A stretch of DNA of 64,000 nt from an uncultured Alphaproteobacteria bacterium (GTDB lineage: Bacteria; Pseudomonadota; Alphaproteobacteria; Methylaequorales; Methylaequoraceae), in contig CACNAV010000008.1 in assembly GCA_902618535.1 (NCBI GenBank), positions 1-64,000 on the forward strand, written 5' to 3'. Made by a program: the position numbers and the translations under genes. Shown here one piece after another: positions 29,648 through 39,254 of this stretch. Under the pieces are notes generated by a model. It had not been told where the DNA came from, made no database searches, and was given only the letters and a program-made list of their open reading frames with translations. The first letter of the stretch is position 1; every line of letters starts with the position of its first letter.

Positions 29648-30424
29648 TTAAATTAAAGGTCCATATTTTACATTTAATTTTGGTGATAGTTCAATTTGTT
29701 TATTGATAAATTTTTTAGATTTTTTTAGTGACTCGATTAAAGAGTATTTCTTTGCTAAAAAAATTGTAAGCGCTGATGAAAATATACAACCGGAACCATG
29801 AGTAGAGGTGGTACTTTTTTTTTTTGATTTAAAAACTTGAATTTTTCCATCTACTTCCAAGTAATCTAAACAATGATCTGATATAGAATCTCCACCAGTA
29901 ATAACAAATTCACATTTATATTTTTTTTTTAAAAGTTGATATATTTTTTCAATATTCATCTTTTTATTTTTACTACCAATTAAAGCTTTTGCTTCGTAAA
30001 GGTTAGGTGTGTATATTGGTTGTAATTTTGAAAATACTTTGTGAATTTTTTGATACTCCTCAGAATCACAAAATTTTCTTTTATTTGTCGATTCAAAAAT
30101 TGGATCAATAACAATAGGAATTTTTTTTTTAAAATGATTTAAAAAATCATAAATAACTTTAGCTGTTGACAAATTATTAACCAATCCCACCTTTACGCCA
30201 TTAATTTCATACTCGTCTAAAGAAGCTCTAAGTTGAGATTCTAAAATATGATTGGGGATATTAAATAATTTGGAAACTTTATTAGAGTTTTGTGAAGTGA
30301 CGATAGTTATGGCTGATAAACAGTACACACCAAGAATACAGGATGTTTTTATATCAGCCTGTATTCCAGCACCAGAAGTATTATCACTGCCAGCAATAGT
30401 TAAAATTGTTGTTTGTTTAACCAT
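29648..30424 (-). CDS. thiD: Hydroxymethylpyrimidine (phosphate) kinase ThiD
   Basis: Phosphorylates HMP and HMP-P to HMP-PP for thiamine synthesis. The protein is 258 residues. The ribokinase-fold motifs are clear: TIAGSDNTSGAGIQADIKT at the N terminus and the C-terminal anion-hole/catalytic motif THGSGCIFSSALTIFLA, where the catalytic residue is normally the Cys or Asp of this loop. IDPIFESTN corresponds to the VxDPVM motif. It overlaps glmM by 8 bases and is the last gene of the ftsH-folP-glmM-thiD run. Confidence 0.94.
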   Translation of the reverse strand: MVKQTTILTIAGSDNTSGAGIQADIKTSCILGVYCLSAITIVTSQNSNKVSKLFNIPNHILESQLRASLDEYEINGVKVGLVNNLSTAKVIYDFLNHFKKKIPIVIDPIFESTNKRKFCDSEEYQKIHKVFSKLQPIYTPNLYEAKALIGSKNKKMNIEKIYQLLKKKYKCEFVITGGDSISDHCLDYLEVDGKIQVFKSKKKSTTSTHGSGCIFSSALTIFLAKKYSLIESLKKSKKFINKQIELSPKLNVKYGPLI

Positions 30425-31745
30425 CTAATTTTTTTACTAGGTTTACTAAGACTTTTAAAACTTCACTAACTTCAACCTTATTTTTTGATTGGACCATAAT
30501 CCTTAATAAATTTTCTGTACCTGACTTTCTGATAAGGTAATCCACCTTTTTGTATTTAATTTTGATATTTTTTAATAGTTTTTGCATTTCTGAGTTTTTA
30601 ATAATTTTTTCGCTATCAATTTTTGTTTTAATATTTGTAAGTTGTTGAAAACTTTTAAAAAATAAGTTTTCTGTTAATTTAGAAAGTTTTACTTTTTGCG
30701 TACTCATTACATTGATAATGAACATAGCTGTGAGGATGCCATCCCCGCAGTATCCGTTATTTGAGAAAATAATATGACCTGATTGTTCTCCACCCAAGTT
30801 TACATTAGTTTGCTTCATTTTTTTTATCACATATCTATCGCCAACCTTTGTTAGGTGAAGCTTAATTTTTAATTTTTTTAAGAATTCTCTAAAACCTATA
30901 TTACACATATAGGTACTTACTATGGAATTAATTTTAAATTTTTTTTTCAAACCATAATATTTTACAATAGTTGCAATTATTGTATCACCATCTAATACCT
31001 GACCTCTTTCATCAGAAATGATTACTCTGTCCGCATCACCATCAAAAGAAAGTCCAATATCCGATTTAGTTTGTAGTGTTAATCTAGCAATTTTTCTTGG
31101 ATACATTGCACCACAGTTTTTGTTAATGTTAATTCCATTTGGTTTTGATGAATATTTTATTATATCACATCCAACGTCCTTAAAAAATTGAGGTGCGATG
31201 TGAGAGACAGAACCATTGGCACAATCTAAGGCTATTTTTATTCTGAAATTATTTTGAGTGAAATTTTTTAATATTGCTTTTTTATAGCTTTCAAAATTAA
31301 GAACTTTATTTACTATTTTTTTTTTTCTTAAGTTCGGTTTAATGTTAAGGGAATCTAGAATCTTTTCAATTTTAATTTCTTCACCGTCACTAAGTTTTTC
31401 TCCATTTTTTTTAAAAATTTTAATACCATTATCATGATAAGGGTTGTGTGATGCAGAAATCATTATTCCGTAATCATATTTTAAAAATTTTGTGTAAAAT
31501 GAAAGAATTGGAGTTGAAACAACCCCAATGAAATCACTTTTAATTTTAACAGAGTTGAACCCATTAAGAAGAGCACTTTCTAATAAAGAGCATGACTGCC
31601 TTGTATCCTTTCCAATTATTATTTTTTTTATATTTTTTTTTGAACTAACAAGAGAAATAGCTAATTTAAAAAAAAATGTTTGAGTAATTGGGAAGTTTCC
31701 AACTTTACCCCTAATTCCATCGGTACCAAAATATTTTTTTTTCAT
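30417..31745 (-). CDS. glmM: Phosphoglucosamine mutase GlmM
   Basis: Interconverts glucosamine-6-phosphate and glucosamine-1-phosphate for UDP-GlcNAc, peptidoglycan and LPS synthesis. The protein is 442 residues with MKKKYFGTDGIRGKVG at the N terminus. The phosphoserine loop is GIMISASHNPYHDNGIK (Ser of ASHNP), the metal loop is DGDADRV, and the C-terminal phosphate loop is IRKSGTENLLRIMVQ. The order ftsH-folP-glmM is conserved across proteobacteria. It overlaps folP by 4 bases. Confidence 0.97.
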   Translation of the reverse strand: MKKKYFGTDGIRGKVGNFPITQTFFFKLAISLVSSKKNIKKIIIGKDTRQSCSLLESALLNGFNSVKIKSDFIGVVSTPILSFYTKFLKYDYGIMISASHNPYHDNGIKIFKKNGEKLSDGEEIKIEKILDSLNIKPNLRKKKIVNKVLNFESYKKAILKNFTQNNFRIKIALDCANGSVSHIAPQFFKDVGCDIIKYSSKPNGININKNCGAMYPRKIARLTLQTKSDIGLSFDGDADRVIISDERGQVLDGDTIIATIVKYYGLKKKFKINSIVSTYMCNIGFREFLKKLKIKLHLTKVGDRYVIKKMKQTNVNLGGEQSGHIIFSNNGYCGDGILTAMFIINVMSTQKVKLSKLTENLFFKSFQQLTNIKTKIDSEKIIKNSEMQKLLKNIKIKYKKVDYLIRKSGTENLLRIMVQSKNKVEVSEVLKVLVNLVKKLDG

Positions 31746-32803
31746 TTTTCATTTATTTTTTCAAAAACATCAATCGCTTGTCTTACTTCCTTAACGTCAT
31801 GTACTCTATGAATCCTTATACCTTGCATCATCGCATGAATTGTTGTTGAAATTGTACCACCCAAGCGGTCTTTAGGCTCTGAATTTTTATTAATTGCAGA
31901 AATAAATCTTTTTCTAGAAATTCCCAACATAATGGGACAATCTAACGTATGGAAAATTGATAATTGCTTCAATAATTTAATATTGTCATCTAATTTTTTA
32001 CCAAAACCAATTCCTGGATCAATAATTATGTTATTTCTGTCAATACCCTTTGATTCACAAAATTTTATCCTTTCCTCCAAAAAATCATATACATCAAGAA
32101 CAACATCAAAATAATTTGTATTTTTCATCATTGTTCTTGGTGTACCTGGCATATGCATAAGAATTACAGGTATTTTATATTTTTTAAGAATATCAATACT
32201 TTTTTTGTCATTTTTGAGAGCACTTACGTCATTTATTATTTTGACACCAGCCAAAATTCCAAGTTCCATAGTAGACGAATTTCTTGTATCTAATGACAGA
32301 TTTATTTTTTTATGATTTAAGGATTGTATTGTTGGAAGCACTCTAAGTATTTCGTCGCTAGCCTTAACTTTACTAGCACCTGGTCTGGTAGATTCACCTC
32401 CAATATCAATATAATCTGCACCATCTTTTATCATTTGCTCAGCTTTAGTTATATTATTTTTAAAATTTAAATTTTCTCCACCGTCAGAAAAACTATCAGG
32501 CGTTATATTAAGTATCGAAAAAATTAATGATTTTTTTTTTTTTAATATGTGATTTTTTTCAATCTTTTTATTTTTTAATGAATTTAGATATTTTTGTAAA
32601 TACTTGTTACCATCAGCAAGTTTGTAGAAATCTTCAACTAAAAAATTAGTTCTGGAAACTTTTCTTTTTTCTTTTTTTATCAATTCAATATTAGAATAGT
32701 GATTTCCTCTTACTTCAATAACTTTATTTTTTTGTAAATCTATATCTTTTAAGGGTATGAAACCAAATGGTCTAAGATAATATTTAGTATTATTGGACGG
32801 CAA
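31742..32803 (-). CDS. folP: Dihydropteroate synthase FolP
   Basis: Joins p-aminobenzoate to the pterin diphosphate in folate synthesis. The core from about residue 92 has LNITPDSFSDGG, DIGGESTRPGA, LMHMPGTPRTM and a final IHRVHDV. At 353 residues it is about 80 longer than enteric FolP because of an N-terminal region (YYLRPFGFIPL onwards). Comparable N-terminal extensions occur in alphaproteobacterial homologues. The start is TTG at 32803; no ATG occurs before the catalytic domain. It lies between ftsH and glmM. Confidence 0.93.
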   Translation of the reverse strand: MPSNNTKYYLRPFGFIPLKDIDLQKNKVIEVRGNHYSNIELIKKEKRKVSRTNFLVEDFYKLADGNKYLQKYLNSLKNKKIEKNHILKKKKSLIFSILNITPDSFSDGGENLNFKNNITKAEQMIKDGADYIDIGGESTRPGASKVKASDEILRVLPTIQSLNHKKINLSLDTRNSSTMELGILAGVKIINDVSALKNDKKSIDILKKYKIPVILMHMPGTPRTMMKNTNYFDVVLDVYDFLEERIKFCESKGIDRNNIIIDPGIGFGKKLDDNIKLLKQLSIFHTLDCPIMLGISRKRFISAINKNSEPKDRLGGTISTTIHAMMQGIRIHRVHDVKEVRQAIDVFEKINEK

Positions 32804-32817
32804 AAAGATTTGTAGAA

Positions 32818-34749
32818 TTAAGACATTGCAGGTTTAGGGTTTAACCCTCCAACCTTTTTACTTTTTCTTCCAGTACTGTCTACTGGAAGTGATGTTTTGA
32901 TACCGTCTGATTTGTTATCACTATTGTTGTCTTTATTATTTATCTTCCCTTTTTTAATGAGTTGCTTAACGTCATCTCCAGATAATGTTTCATACTCTAA
33001 GAGACTTTTCGCTAAACTGTGGAGGTGTTTCATATTTTTTCTTAAAACTTTTCTTGCATGATTCTCTGCGTTATCAATTAAATTTCTAATTTCATTGTCA
33101 ATTAATTTAGCAGTTTCATCAGACATACTTTTTCTTTGAGTAACAGATCTACCTAAGAAAACGTCTTCTTCATTTTCGGAATATCTTAATGGCCCCAACA
33201 AATCACTCATCCCCCATTCAACAACCATTGCTCTAGCTTTTTGTGTTGCCTGCAAAATATCGTTTGATGCTCCAGAAGTTATATTGTCTTTACCAAAAAT
33301 TAATTCCTCGGCAACTCTTCCACCAAACATCATGGCTAGTTTTGCTTTCATCTCTGTTTTAGTTTCAGAATATTTATCTCTTTCAGGTAAATTCATGGTT
33401 ACGCCTAATGCTCTACCTCTTGGTATAATTGTAACTTTGTGAAGGGGGTCGTTACCTGGTGTAAAAATACCAACTAGTGCATGACCTGCTTCATGATAAG
33501 CAGTTAGTTCTTTTTCTTTTTGCGTCATTACCATTGAACGCCTTTCAGCACCCATCAAAACTTTATCCTTTGCATCCTCAAAGTCCAGCATTGTAACCAA
33601 TCTTTTGTTACGTCTGGCAGCTAATAAGGCTGCCTCATTGGATAAGTTAGCTAAATCAGCCCCAGAAAAACCAGGTGTTCCTCTCGCTATTACCGAAATT
33701 TCAACGTCAGGCGCTAAAGCTATTTTTCTTGTATGAACATCTAGTATTTTTTTTCTTCCTTCAATGTCAGGGTTAGGAACTACAACCTGTCTGTCAAATC
33801 TTCCAGGTCTAAGTAATGCTGGGTCTAAAACATCCGGACGGTTTGTGGCTGCAATTAAAATAACTCCTTCTGTTGCATCGAACCCATCCATTTCAACTAA
33901 AAGTTGATTAAGCGTTTGTTCTCTTTCATCATTTCCACCTCCGAGACCAGCGCCTCTATGCCTTCCAACAGCATCTATCTCGTCTATGAATATAATACAA
34001 GGAGCATTTTTTTTTCCTTGTTCAAACATATCTCTTACTCTACTCGCACCAACGCCAACGAACATTTCAACGAAATCTGAACCAGAAATTGAAAAAAAAG
34101 GTACGTTAGCTTCCCCGGCAATCGCTCTTGCAAGAAGGGTTTTACCGGTTCCGGGTGGACCAACCAAAAGAGCGCCTTTAGGGATTTTCCCACCTAATCT
34201 CTGAAACTTAGTAGGATCTTTCAAGAACTCAACGATTTCTTCGAGTTCAGCTTTTGCTTCATCAATACCCGCAACATCCTTGAAAGTGACTTTGTCTTTA
34301 TTTTCATTAAGCAACTTAGCTCTAGATTTTCCAAAGCCCATGGCTCTACCTGTACCAGACTGCATTTGCCTCATGAAGAAAATCCATACACCAATCAACA
34401 GAAGCATTGGAAACCAGGAGATTAAGACATCTAGTAGTCCTGGTGAGTTTTTTTCTAAAGGTTGTGCTATTATTTCAATATTATTTTTTTCTAATTTGTC
34501 AATAAGTCCTAAATCATTCGGTGAATATGTTGTGAAACTGCTACCATCATTATATTTACCAACTATATTATTCCCTCTCATTTGAACGCTAGAAACATTT
34601 CCGTTTTTAACGTCATCTAGAAAGCTGGAATATGAAATGTTTTTTGTGCTTACTTGCGTATTATTAGCATTATAGAAATCGACAATAAGGAATACTAAAA
34701 AACCGATTAGCAACCAAACAGCAAGGTTTTTTAAAAAAGTGTTATTCAT
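32818..34749 (-). CDS. ftsH: ATP-dependent zinc metalloprotease FtsH
   Basis: Membrane-anchored AAA+ protease degrading misfolded membrane proteins and regulators such as RpoH. It has 643 residues: membrane helices at about 9-24 and 107-126, AAA domain with Walker A GPPGTGKT at 197-204, Walker [12 protein letters not shown], arginine-finger region RPGRFDR, and the zinc site HEAGH near residue 420. The C-terminal tail is Lys/Asn-rich and disordered. A possible promoter lies between tilS and ftsH (TTGAGA at 34778-34783 and TATAAA at 34754-34759 on the minus strand, 18-base spacer). Confidence 0.98.
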   Translation of the reverse strand: MNNTFLKNLAVWLLIGFLVFLIVDFYNANNTQVSTKNISYSSFLDDVKNGNVSSVQMRGNNIVGKYNDGSSFTTYSPNDLGLIDKLEKNNIEIIAQPLEKNSPGLLDVLISWFPMLLLIGVWIFFMRQMQSGTGRAMGFGKSRAKLLNENKDKVTFKDVAGIDEAKAELEEIVEFLKDPTKFQRLGGKIPKGALLVGPPGTGKTLLARAIAGEANVPFFSISGSDFVEMFVGVGASRVRDMFEQGKKNAPCIIFIDEIDAVGRHRGAGLGGGNDEREQTLNQLLVEMDGFDATEGVILIAATNRPDVLDPALLRPGRFDRQVVVPNPDIEGRKKILDVHTRKIALAPDVEISVIARGTPGFSGADLANLSNEAALLAARRNKRLVTMLDFEDAKDKVLMGAERRSMVMTQKEKELTAYHEAGHALVGIFTPGNDPLHKVTIIPRGRALGVTMNLPERDKYSETKTEMKAKLAMMFGGRVAEELIFGKDNITSGASNDILQATQKARAMVVEWGMSDLLGPLRYSENEEDVFLGRSVTQRKSMSDETAKLIDNEIRNLIDNAENHARKVLRKNMKHLHSLAKSLLEYETLSGDDVKQLIKKGKINNKDNNSDNKSDGIKTSLPVDSTGRKSKKVGGLNPKPAMS

Positions 34750-34790
34750 AAACTTTATATAATTATATACTCAAAAATCTCAATTAATAT

Positions 34791-36062
34791 TTAAAAATAA
34801 TTTTTCCTGGATATTGGTATCGTAGGTTTAAAGTAAAAATCGTAATCTACATTACATAAACTTACAAAAGGTATAAATAACTTTCTTTTTATCTTTATGA
34901 GAGGTAAGGAGCTTAATATGAAGAAATTTAGGTGAGTTTTTTTAAAGGAAAAATATTTTTTTAAAAAAACCCAGTTTTCAGTATTAATTTTTTCACATTC
35001 AATCTTAAAGTTTTTAGAAAATAAAAAAAATCTGTTATCCCACAGGTAAGGTTTTCCTTTTGGAATTATTTTTTTCTCTTCTTTAACATGTGATGCTTCT
35101 CTAAATACTAGTATTTTGTTTGAATTAATTTCCAGCAAGCATGAATGCAAGGTATATCTTAAGTAATGATTTGATTGAATTGATTTAATCAAATTAATAA
35201 TAGATGACTCTCTTGGCGGAAATATTTTACCAGAAGATGTAGTTAAAATTTTTTTTAAAATTTCAACTTTTAATTCTTTACTACATTTTAAAAATTTATT
35301 TTTATCAATCTGGAACACTCCGTATTCAAAAAAAATTAAATAATTCAAAAAAAAATTTTTAATTTTTTCCTCTATGATTTCATTAGATTTTTTAATTTTA
35401 TCAAATTCTTTTTTTATTTTTGTTAACTGCCTAGTTGATTTATCTCCTAACTCTTTTCTAATTCTCGGTCGTTCATATTGCATATTAAGGTTGCTAGAAT
35501 CCTCAATCCATGTAGCATTATAAAAATTACACGTACTTATTAACCTTTTCTTACTAAAACTTAATAGTGGTCTAATGATTTGTAGATTTTCTTTAATTAA
35601 TATTTTTGGAATTGACGAAAGTCCTAGGGTACTTGAGTTTCTTTTTTTTCTCATGAAGTATGTTTCTAAATTATCATTGAAATGGTGAGCCGTCATTAAA
35701 TGAATTACTCTAAGTTTTTTGCTTAATTCTAAGATTTTTTCATAACGTGCCTCTCTTGCATTTTTCATATTTAATACCAATTCATCATCTCTGTCCCAAT
35801 TTAACAAATAAAATTCAATTCCTAGCTTTGAAACAAAGTTTTTAAGCCATCTCGCTTCTTTTGATGAATTTTTTCTCATTTTATGATCAAAATGAAACAC
35901 TGTTATTTTTCCTGATTTACTTCTTATCCAGTCCTTTACGAGCAGTAATAATGCCATGCTGTCTGGGCCACCTGATATACTTAATCCTATGTGGGGATTC
36001 TTTTCAAAAGTAAAACCAGAATTAATTACGGAACTAAACTCTTCTTTAGAAATGTGATCCAC
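34791..36062 (-). CDS. tilS: tRNA(Ile)-lysidine synthase TilS
   Basis: Modifies C34 of the CAU-anticodon isoleucine tRNA to lysidine so that it reads AUA. The PP-loop ATPase motif is LSISGGPDSMALLLL (about residues 27-41), with HFDHKMRKNSSKEA and TAHHFNDNLETYFMR downstream. It has 423 residues. The C-terminal half is divergent and lysine-rich. GTG start at 36062, one base after the cpoB stop. The tol-pal-cpoB-tilS-ftsH order is characteristic of Alphaproteobacteria. Confidence 0.92.
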   Translation of the reverse strand: MDHISKEEFSSVINSGFTFEKNPHIGLSISGGPDSMALLLLVKDWIRSKSGKITVFHFDHKMRKNSSKEARWLKNFVSKLGIEFYLLNWDRDDELVLNMKNAREARYEKILELSKKLRVIHLMTAHHFNDNLETYFMRKKRNSSTLGLSSIPKILIKENLQIIRPLLSFSKKRLISTCNFYNATWIEDSSNLNMQYERPRIRKELGDKSTRQLTKIKKEFDKIKKSNEIIEEKIKNFFLNYLIFFEYGVFQIDKNKFLKCSKELKVEILKKILTTSSGKIFPPRESSIINLIKSIQSNHYLRYTLHSCLLEINSNKILVFREASHVKEEKKIIPKGKPYLWDNRFFLFSKNFKIECEKINTENWVFLKKYFSFKKTHLNFFILSSLPLIKIKRKLFIPFVSLCNVDYDFYFKPTIPISRKNYF

Positions 36063-36063
36063 G

Positions 36064-36948
36064 CTATTCCTTGGGACATTCCAGTTTTTTTATTTCTGAT
36101 GATGCTCTTTCTTGAACATTTTTTGGCGCATCTTCATATTTAACTTTTAATTCTAATAAGATATTACAAGCTTCATCCTTTTTTTTTAAGTTTGAAAAAG
36201 ATAACCCAAGCTTAAGTAAGTTATCTGGACCTTTAATTGACTCAGGATATTTTTCTAAACCCTCTCCAAAGGCGATAATAGCTTTTTCAAAGTTTTTTTG
36301 AGCATAGTAAACTTCACCAAGCCAATATTGTATGTTGGGCATTAAATCTTCAGGTTCGATTTTTTTTAAATTTTGTAATTCACTCTCAGCTTCATTGAAT
36401 TTGCTAGCCCACAGTAATTTAATTGCATTCTCATACTTTTTCTTAATTTCTATGTCTGAAAGTTGAGTTTTTTCGTTAGTTGATTTCTGTAAACCCAAAA
36501 TTTGATCCTTAACATTAGCTGGCACATCTTCTTGATTAAACATCTTAATAGCTTTTTTATCATCAATTGTATTTGTTTCTTGCTGTTCATAATTTGATTC
36601 TTTTTTTTGTTGTTCCTCTATTTTTTTTATTCTAGCCTGAAAATCACTATCTATTAATTTTAATTTTTCATCTAAGGCATTGATTTTATTTTGAGTTTCT
36701 TCAATTAACCCGAAATTTAATCTATTTTTTGTTTCAATTTCATCAAATCTTGATTCATTTCTCGAGATGTAGCCAGAGGAAATGTTTTTTTCAAATTCAT
36801 CAACTTTGCCTTTTTGAAGATCTGAAATATTTTTTTCAATTCTTTCCAATCGTTCCAAAACGTTGTCAATATCAATTTCTTGTGATTCGGTTTTCATAAA
36901 AGAAAAAAACACAACTAGAAAAATAAATATAATTGAGAAATTTTTCAT
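36064..36948 (-). CDS. cpoB: CpoB/YbgF TPR protein of the Tol-Pal system
   Basis: Periplasmic protein coordinating Tol-Pal with peptidoglycan synthesis at division. The protein (294 residues) has an N-terminal signal peptide (residues 1-22, FSIIFIFLVVFFSFMKTESQ), a coiled-coil (about 25-110), and C-terminal TPR repeats starting at about residue 165 (KYENAIKLLWASKFNEAESEL, YWLGEVYYAQKNFEKAIIAF and following). The ATG at 36948 directly follows the U-tract of the pal terminator, leaving no room for a ribosome binding site. Confidence 0.9.
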   Translation of the reverse strand: MKNFSIIFIFLVVFFSFMKTESQEIDIDNVLERLERIEKNISDLQKGKVDEFEKNISSGYISRNESRFDEIETKNRLNFGLIEETQNKINALDEKLKLIDSDFQARIKKIEEQQKKESNYEQQETNTIDDKKAIKMFNQEDVPANVKDQILGLQKSTNEKTQLSDIEIKKKYENAIKLLWASKFNEAESELQNLKKIEPEDLMPNIQYWLGEVYYAQKNFEKAIIAFGEGLEKYPESIKGPDNLLKLGLSFSNLKKKDEACNILLELKVKYEDAPKNVQERASSEIKKLECPKE

Positions 36949-36980
36949 AAAAAAAAGGGCTAGTTTTCTTACTAGCCCTT
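36949..36980 (-). terminator. Intrinsic terminator between pal and cpoB
   Basis: Reading leftward, AAGGGCTAGT (complement of 36971-36980) and ACTAGCCCTT (complement of 36955-36964) form a perfect 10-base stem with a 6-base loop. Eight T then run directly into the cpoB ATG. It should let pal be transcribed at a much higher level than cpoB. Confidence 0.9.
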
Positions 36981-37008
36981 ATCAAAAAAGGATATTATTA
37001 CATAAATA

Positions 37009-37494
37009 TTAGTTGCTTCCAACTACAGTGACCGCTCTTCTATTTTCTGACCAAGCTTCAGAGGTGCTTCCTTCCGCAGCGGGTCTTTCTTTACCGTAAC
37101 TTATAACTGTAATTCTACCGGCATCAACTCCCAGAGAAACTAAAAAGTCCTTAACGGAGTTACCTCTTCTCTCACCTAATGCTAGGTTATATTCTCTAGT
37201 GCCTCTTTCATCACAGTGACCTTCTACGATTAATTGAAAACCAGGAGTAGATTTTATCCAATTTGCTTGACTTTCTAATACAAAAGCTGAAGCTGAGGTT
37301 ATATTATGTTTATCAGTTTCAAAATAAACTCTGTCTCCTATTTCATTTTGAAGGTAAGCTTGAAGATTAGCTTGTTTTGAGTCACCATATTCATAAGATG
37401 GAGAGTCTGACGAGGAAGATGCACCACCAATAGTTTCACAACCAGAAAGGAAAAGGAAACCTACTAACAGCAATGATAAGTAATTTTTTTTCAT
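37009..37494 (-). CDS. pal: Peptidoglycan-associated lipoprotein Pal
   Basis: Outer-membrane lipoprotein that binds peptidoglycan and TolB and keeps the envelope attached during constriction. It has 161 residues, a signal peptide with lipobox FLSGC (Cys19), and a short linker. An OmpA-like domain follows with VYFETDKHNITSAS, EGHCDERGTREYNLALGERR and VISYGKERPAAEG, all Pal signatures including the diaminopimelate-binding region. The coding sequence is less AT-rich than its neighbours. It is followed by a strong terminator. Confidence 0.96.
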   Translation of the reverse strand: MKKNYLSLLLVGFLFLSGCETIGGASSSSDSPSYEYGDSKQANLQAYLQNEIGDRVYFETDKHNITSASAFVLESQANWIKSTPGFQLIVEGHCDERGTREYNLALGERRGNSVKDFLVSLGVDAGRITVISYGKERPAAEGSTSEAWSENRRAVTVVGSN

Positions 37495-37617
37495 AATTTA
37501 TATCCTTAAGTAAAAATAAATAATAACAGTTATCTTTTTACAATCTGTAGGACAATAAGTCAACGTTGCATTGAAACTATTGTTAATAGTTTTGCCGTTG
37601 TGGGGAATCGAAAAAGT

Positions 37618-37827
37618 CTATTTGTTAAATGTTTTGACTGTACAGGAACCAGCACAATCAATGTGGTCATGTGTTGGTATGGACTCAAATGTAGTATCTG
37701 AGAATAAAGCATCCCTTCCTATAGCTTCCTGATCATCGAAAATTCCACTGTAAGTAAAATCGTCGAAGGCTCCACATGAGGAAAGACTAAATATTCCAAT
37801 TAACAGCGCTAGAGATTTAAATTTCAT
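37618..37827 (-). CDS. Small lipoprotein of unknown function between tolB and pal
   Basis: A 69-residue predicted lipoprotein. The signal peptide ends in the lipobox LSSC (Cys18). The mature part is acidic (DDFTYSGIFDDQEAIGRD) and contains HIDCAGSCTVKTF, a Cys-x3-Cys pair that may form a disulfide. I recognise no family. Its position inside the tol-pal cluster suggests an envelope role, but this is position only. An 8-base perfect inverted repeat (37574-37581 / 37585-37592) lies between it and pal, without a T-run. Confidence 0.6.
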   Translation of the reverse strand: MKFKSLALLIGIFSLSSCGAFDDFTYSGIFDDQEAIGRDALFSDTTFESIPTHDHIDCAGSCTVKTFNK

Positions 37828-37901
37828 ATGAACTTACCTTTATATGTTTTTATATATTTACAGCTTATATGTTGATAAGTCAATGCTATGATTTTTTTTT
37901 T

Positions 37902-39212
37902 TTAAGGAAGTAAACTCGACCACGCTGGATCAGATGCGTCAGATGGAGTAATTAACTCCCTTAAGTTCACACCAGTTAAATCAATCAGTTTTATTTTTGG
38001 TGCTGTAATTTTTCCATCTGATAATTTTGCCTGACTATAGAAACTTAATACTCTGCCATTCGGTGACCAAGTTGGTCCTTCAACTAAGTATGACCTGTAA
38101 ACAACTCTTTCTCCTTTTCCATTGGTATACATAACACCAATGTAAAATTCACCGTTTAAAAATTTGGTAAAAGCAATTAAATCTCCCCTAGGCGACCAGA
38201 CAGGAGTAGCATACTTACCACTACCAAAACTAATTCTTTTTGTTTTTTTGGTTTTTAGGTTCATAACATATATTTTTTGACTCCCACTTCTATCTGACTC
38301 AAATGTAACAAAATTTCCGTCAGGTGAATAAGAGGGTGCTGTATCTATACCATCGTATCTTGTTAATCTGTTAAGTTTTTGGGTTTTTAAATTCATCTCA
38401 TAAATATCTGTATTTCCGGATCTGGCTAAACTCATTATCAATTTTTTTCCGTCAGGAGAATATCTAGGACTAAAAGTCATTCCCGGGAAATCACCTAAAA
38501 TTTTTTGAAAGCCTGTTGCTAAATCGAGTATGAATATCCTGGGAATTCTATTGTTATATGACAAATAAGCTACTTCTTGTGCGGCAGGGGAAAATCTAGG
38601 TGTAAGAGCTAAATATGATCCGTCTGTTAAAAATTTATGATTTTCTCCATCCTGGTCAACAATCGCTAACCTTTTTTTTCTACTACTTTTTGGTCCTGAT
38701 TCTGAAATGTAAACAATTCTACTATCAAAATAACCTGATTCACCGGTTATCCTTTTATATATTATATCAGAAATTACATGGGCAATTCTTCTCCAATTAC
38801 TAATTTCAGTTGTCAATTGTTGCGCTACCATTTGTTTTTCAGAAAAAACATCCCAAAGTCTAAATTCAAGCACTAAACTTTTATTTCTTTTAAATGATAA
38901 CCTACCGTGAACTAGACCCTGAGAGGTAGTTAATTTCCAGTTAGAAAACGAAGGAGTATCATTAAATTTAATATTTTTTTCTAAAAATATCTCTTCGGGT
39001 AAAACCTTAAATAAACCGGATCTTTCAAGATTATTAGAGACAACATTGTTGATTTTAGTTGATATTTTTTCTTCTTCATTAGAATTGGCATTAAACTTTA
39101 ATAGGGCTACGGGTATTGGTTCAGTATTTCCCCTTGTGATATCAATCCTTAGTTCTGCAAAAGTTTTTAAAGGCAAAACTATTGATAAAAATAGAAATAT
39201 AAGATTCCTCAT
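37902..39212 (-). CDS. tolB: Tol-Pal system protein TolB
   Basis: Periplasmic beta-propeller that links TolA/Pal. From the ATG at 39212 the protein has 436 residues, with a signal peptide ending LKTFAE. An N-terminal domain (about 20-160) is followed by five to six WD40/PD40-like repeats from about residue 170, seen as recurring FSPxGKK/SPDG motifs (PRFSPAAQEVAYLS, PRYSPDGKKLIMS, PSYSPDGNFVTFES, PVWSPRGDLIAFT, PTWSPNGRVLSFY). The open frame extends 12 codons upstream, but the internal start gives a proper signal peptide. Confidence 0.96.
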   Translation of the reverse strand: MRNLIFLFLSIVLPLKTFAELRIDITRGNTEPIPVALLKFNANSNEEEKISTKINNVVSNNLERSGLFKVLPEEIFLEKNIKFNDTPSFSNWKLTTSQGLVHGRLSFKRNKSLVLEFRLWDVFSEKQMVAQQLTTEISNWRRIAHVISDIIYKRITGESGYFDSRIVYISESGPKSSRKKRLAIVDQDGENHKFLTDGSYLALTPRFSPAAQEVAYLSYNNRIPRIFILDLATGFQKILGDFPGMTFSPRYSPDGKKLIMSLARSGNTDIYEMNLKTQKLNRLTRYDGIDTAPSYSPDGNFVTFESDRSGSQKIYVMNLKTKKTKRISFGSGKYATPVWSPRGDLIAFTKFLNGEFYIGVMYTNGKGERVVYRSYLVEGPTWSPNGRVLSFYSQAKLSDGKITAPKIKLIDLTGVNLRELITPSDASDPAWSSLLP

Positions 39213-39254
39213 AAAAATCAATTCTATAACTATACAGAATATTTTCAAAAGAAA

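Noticed and set aside
37574-37592. Terminator upstream of pal
   Set aside because: There is a perfect 8-base stem with a GTT loop, but no T-run follows on the minus strand; kept only as a note.
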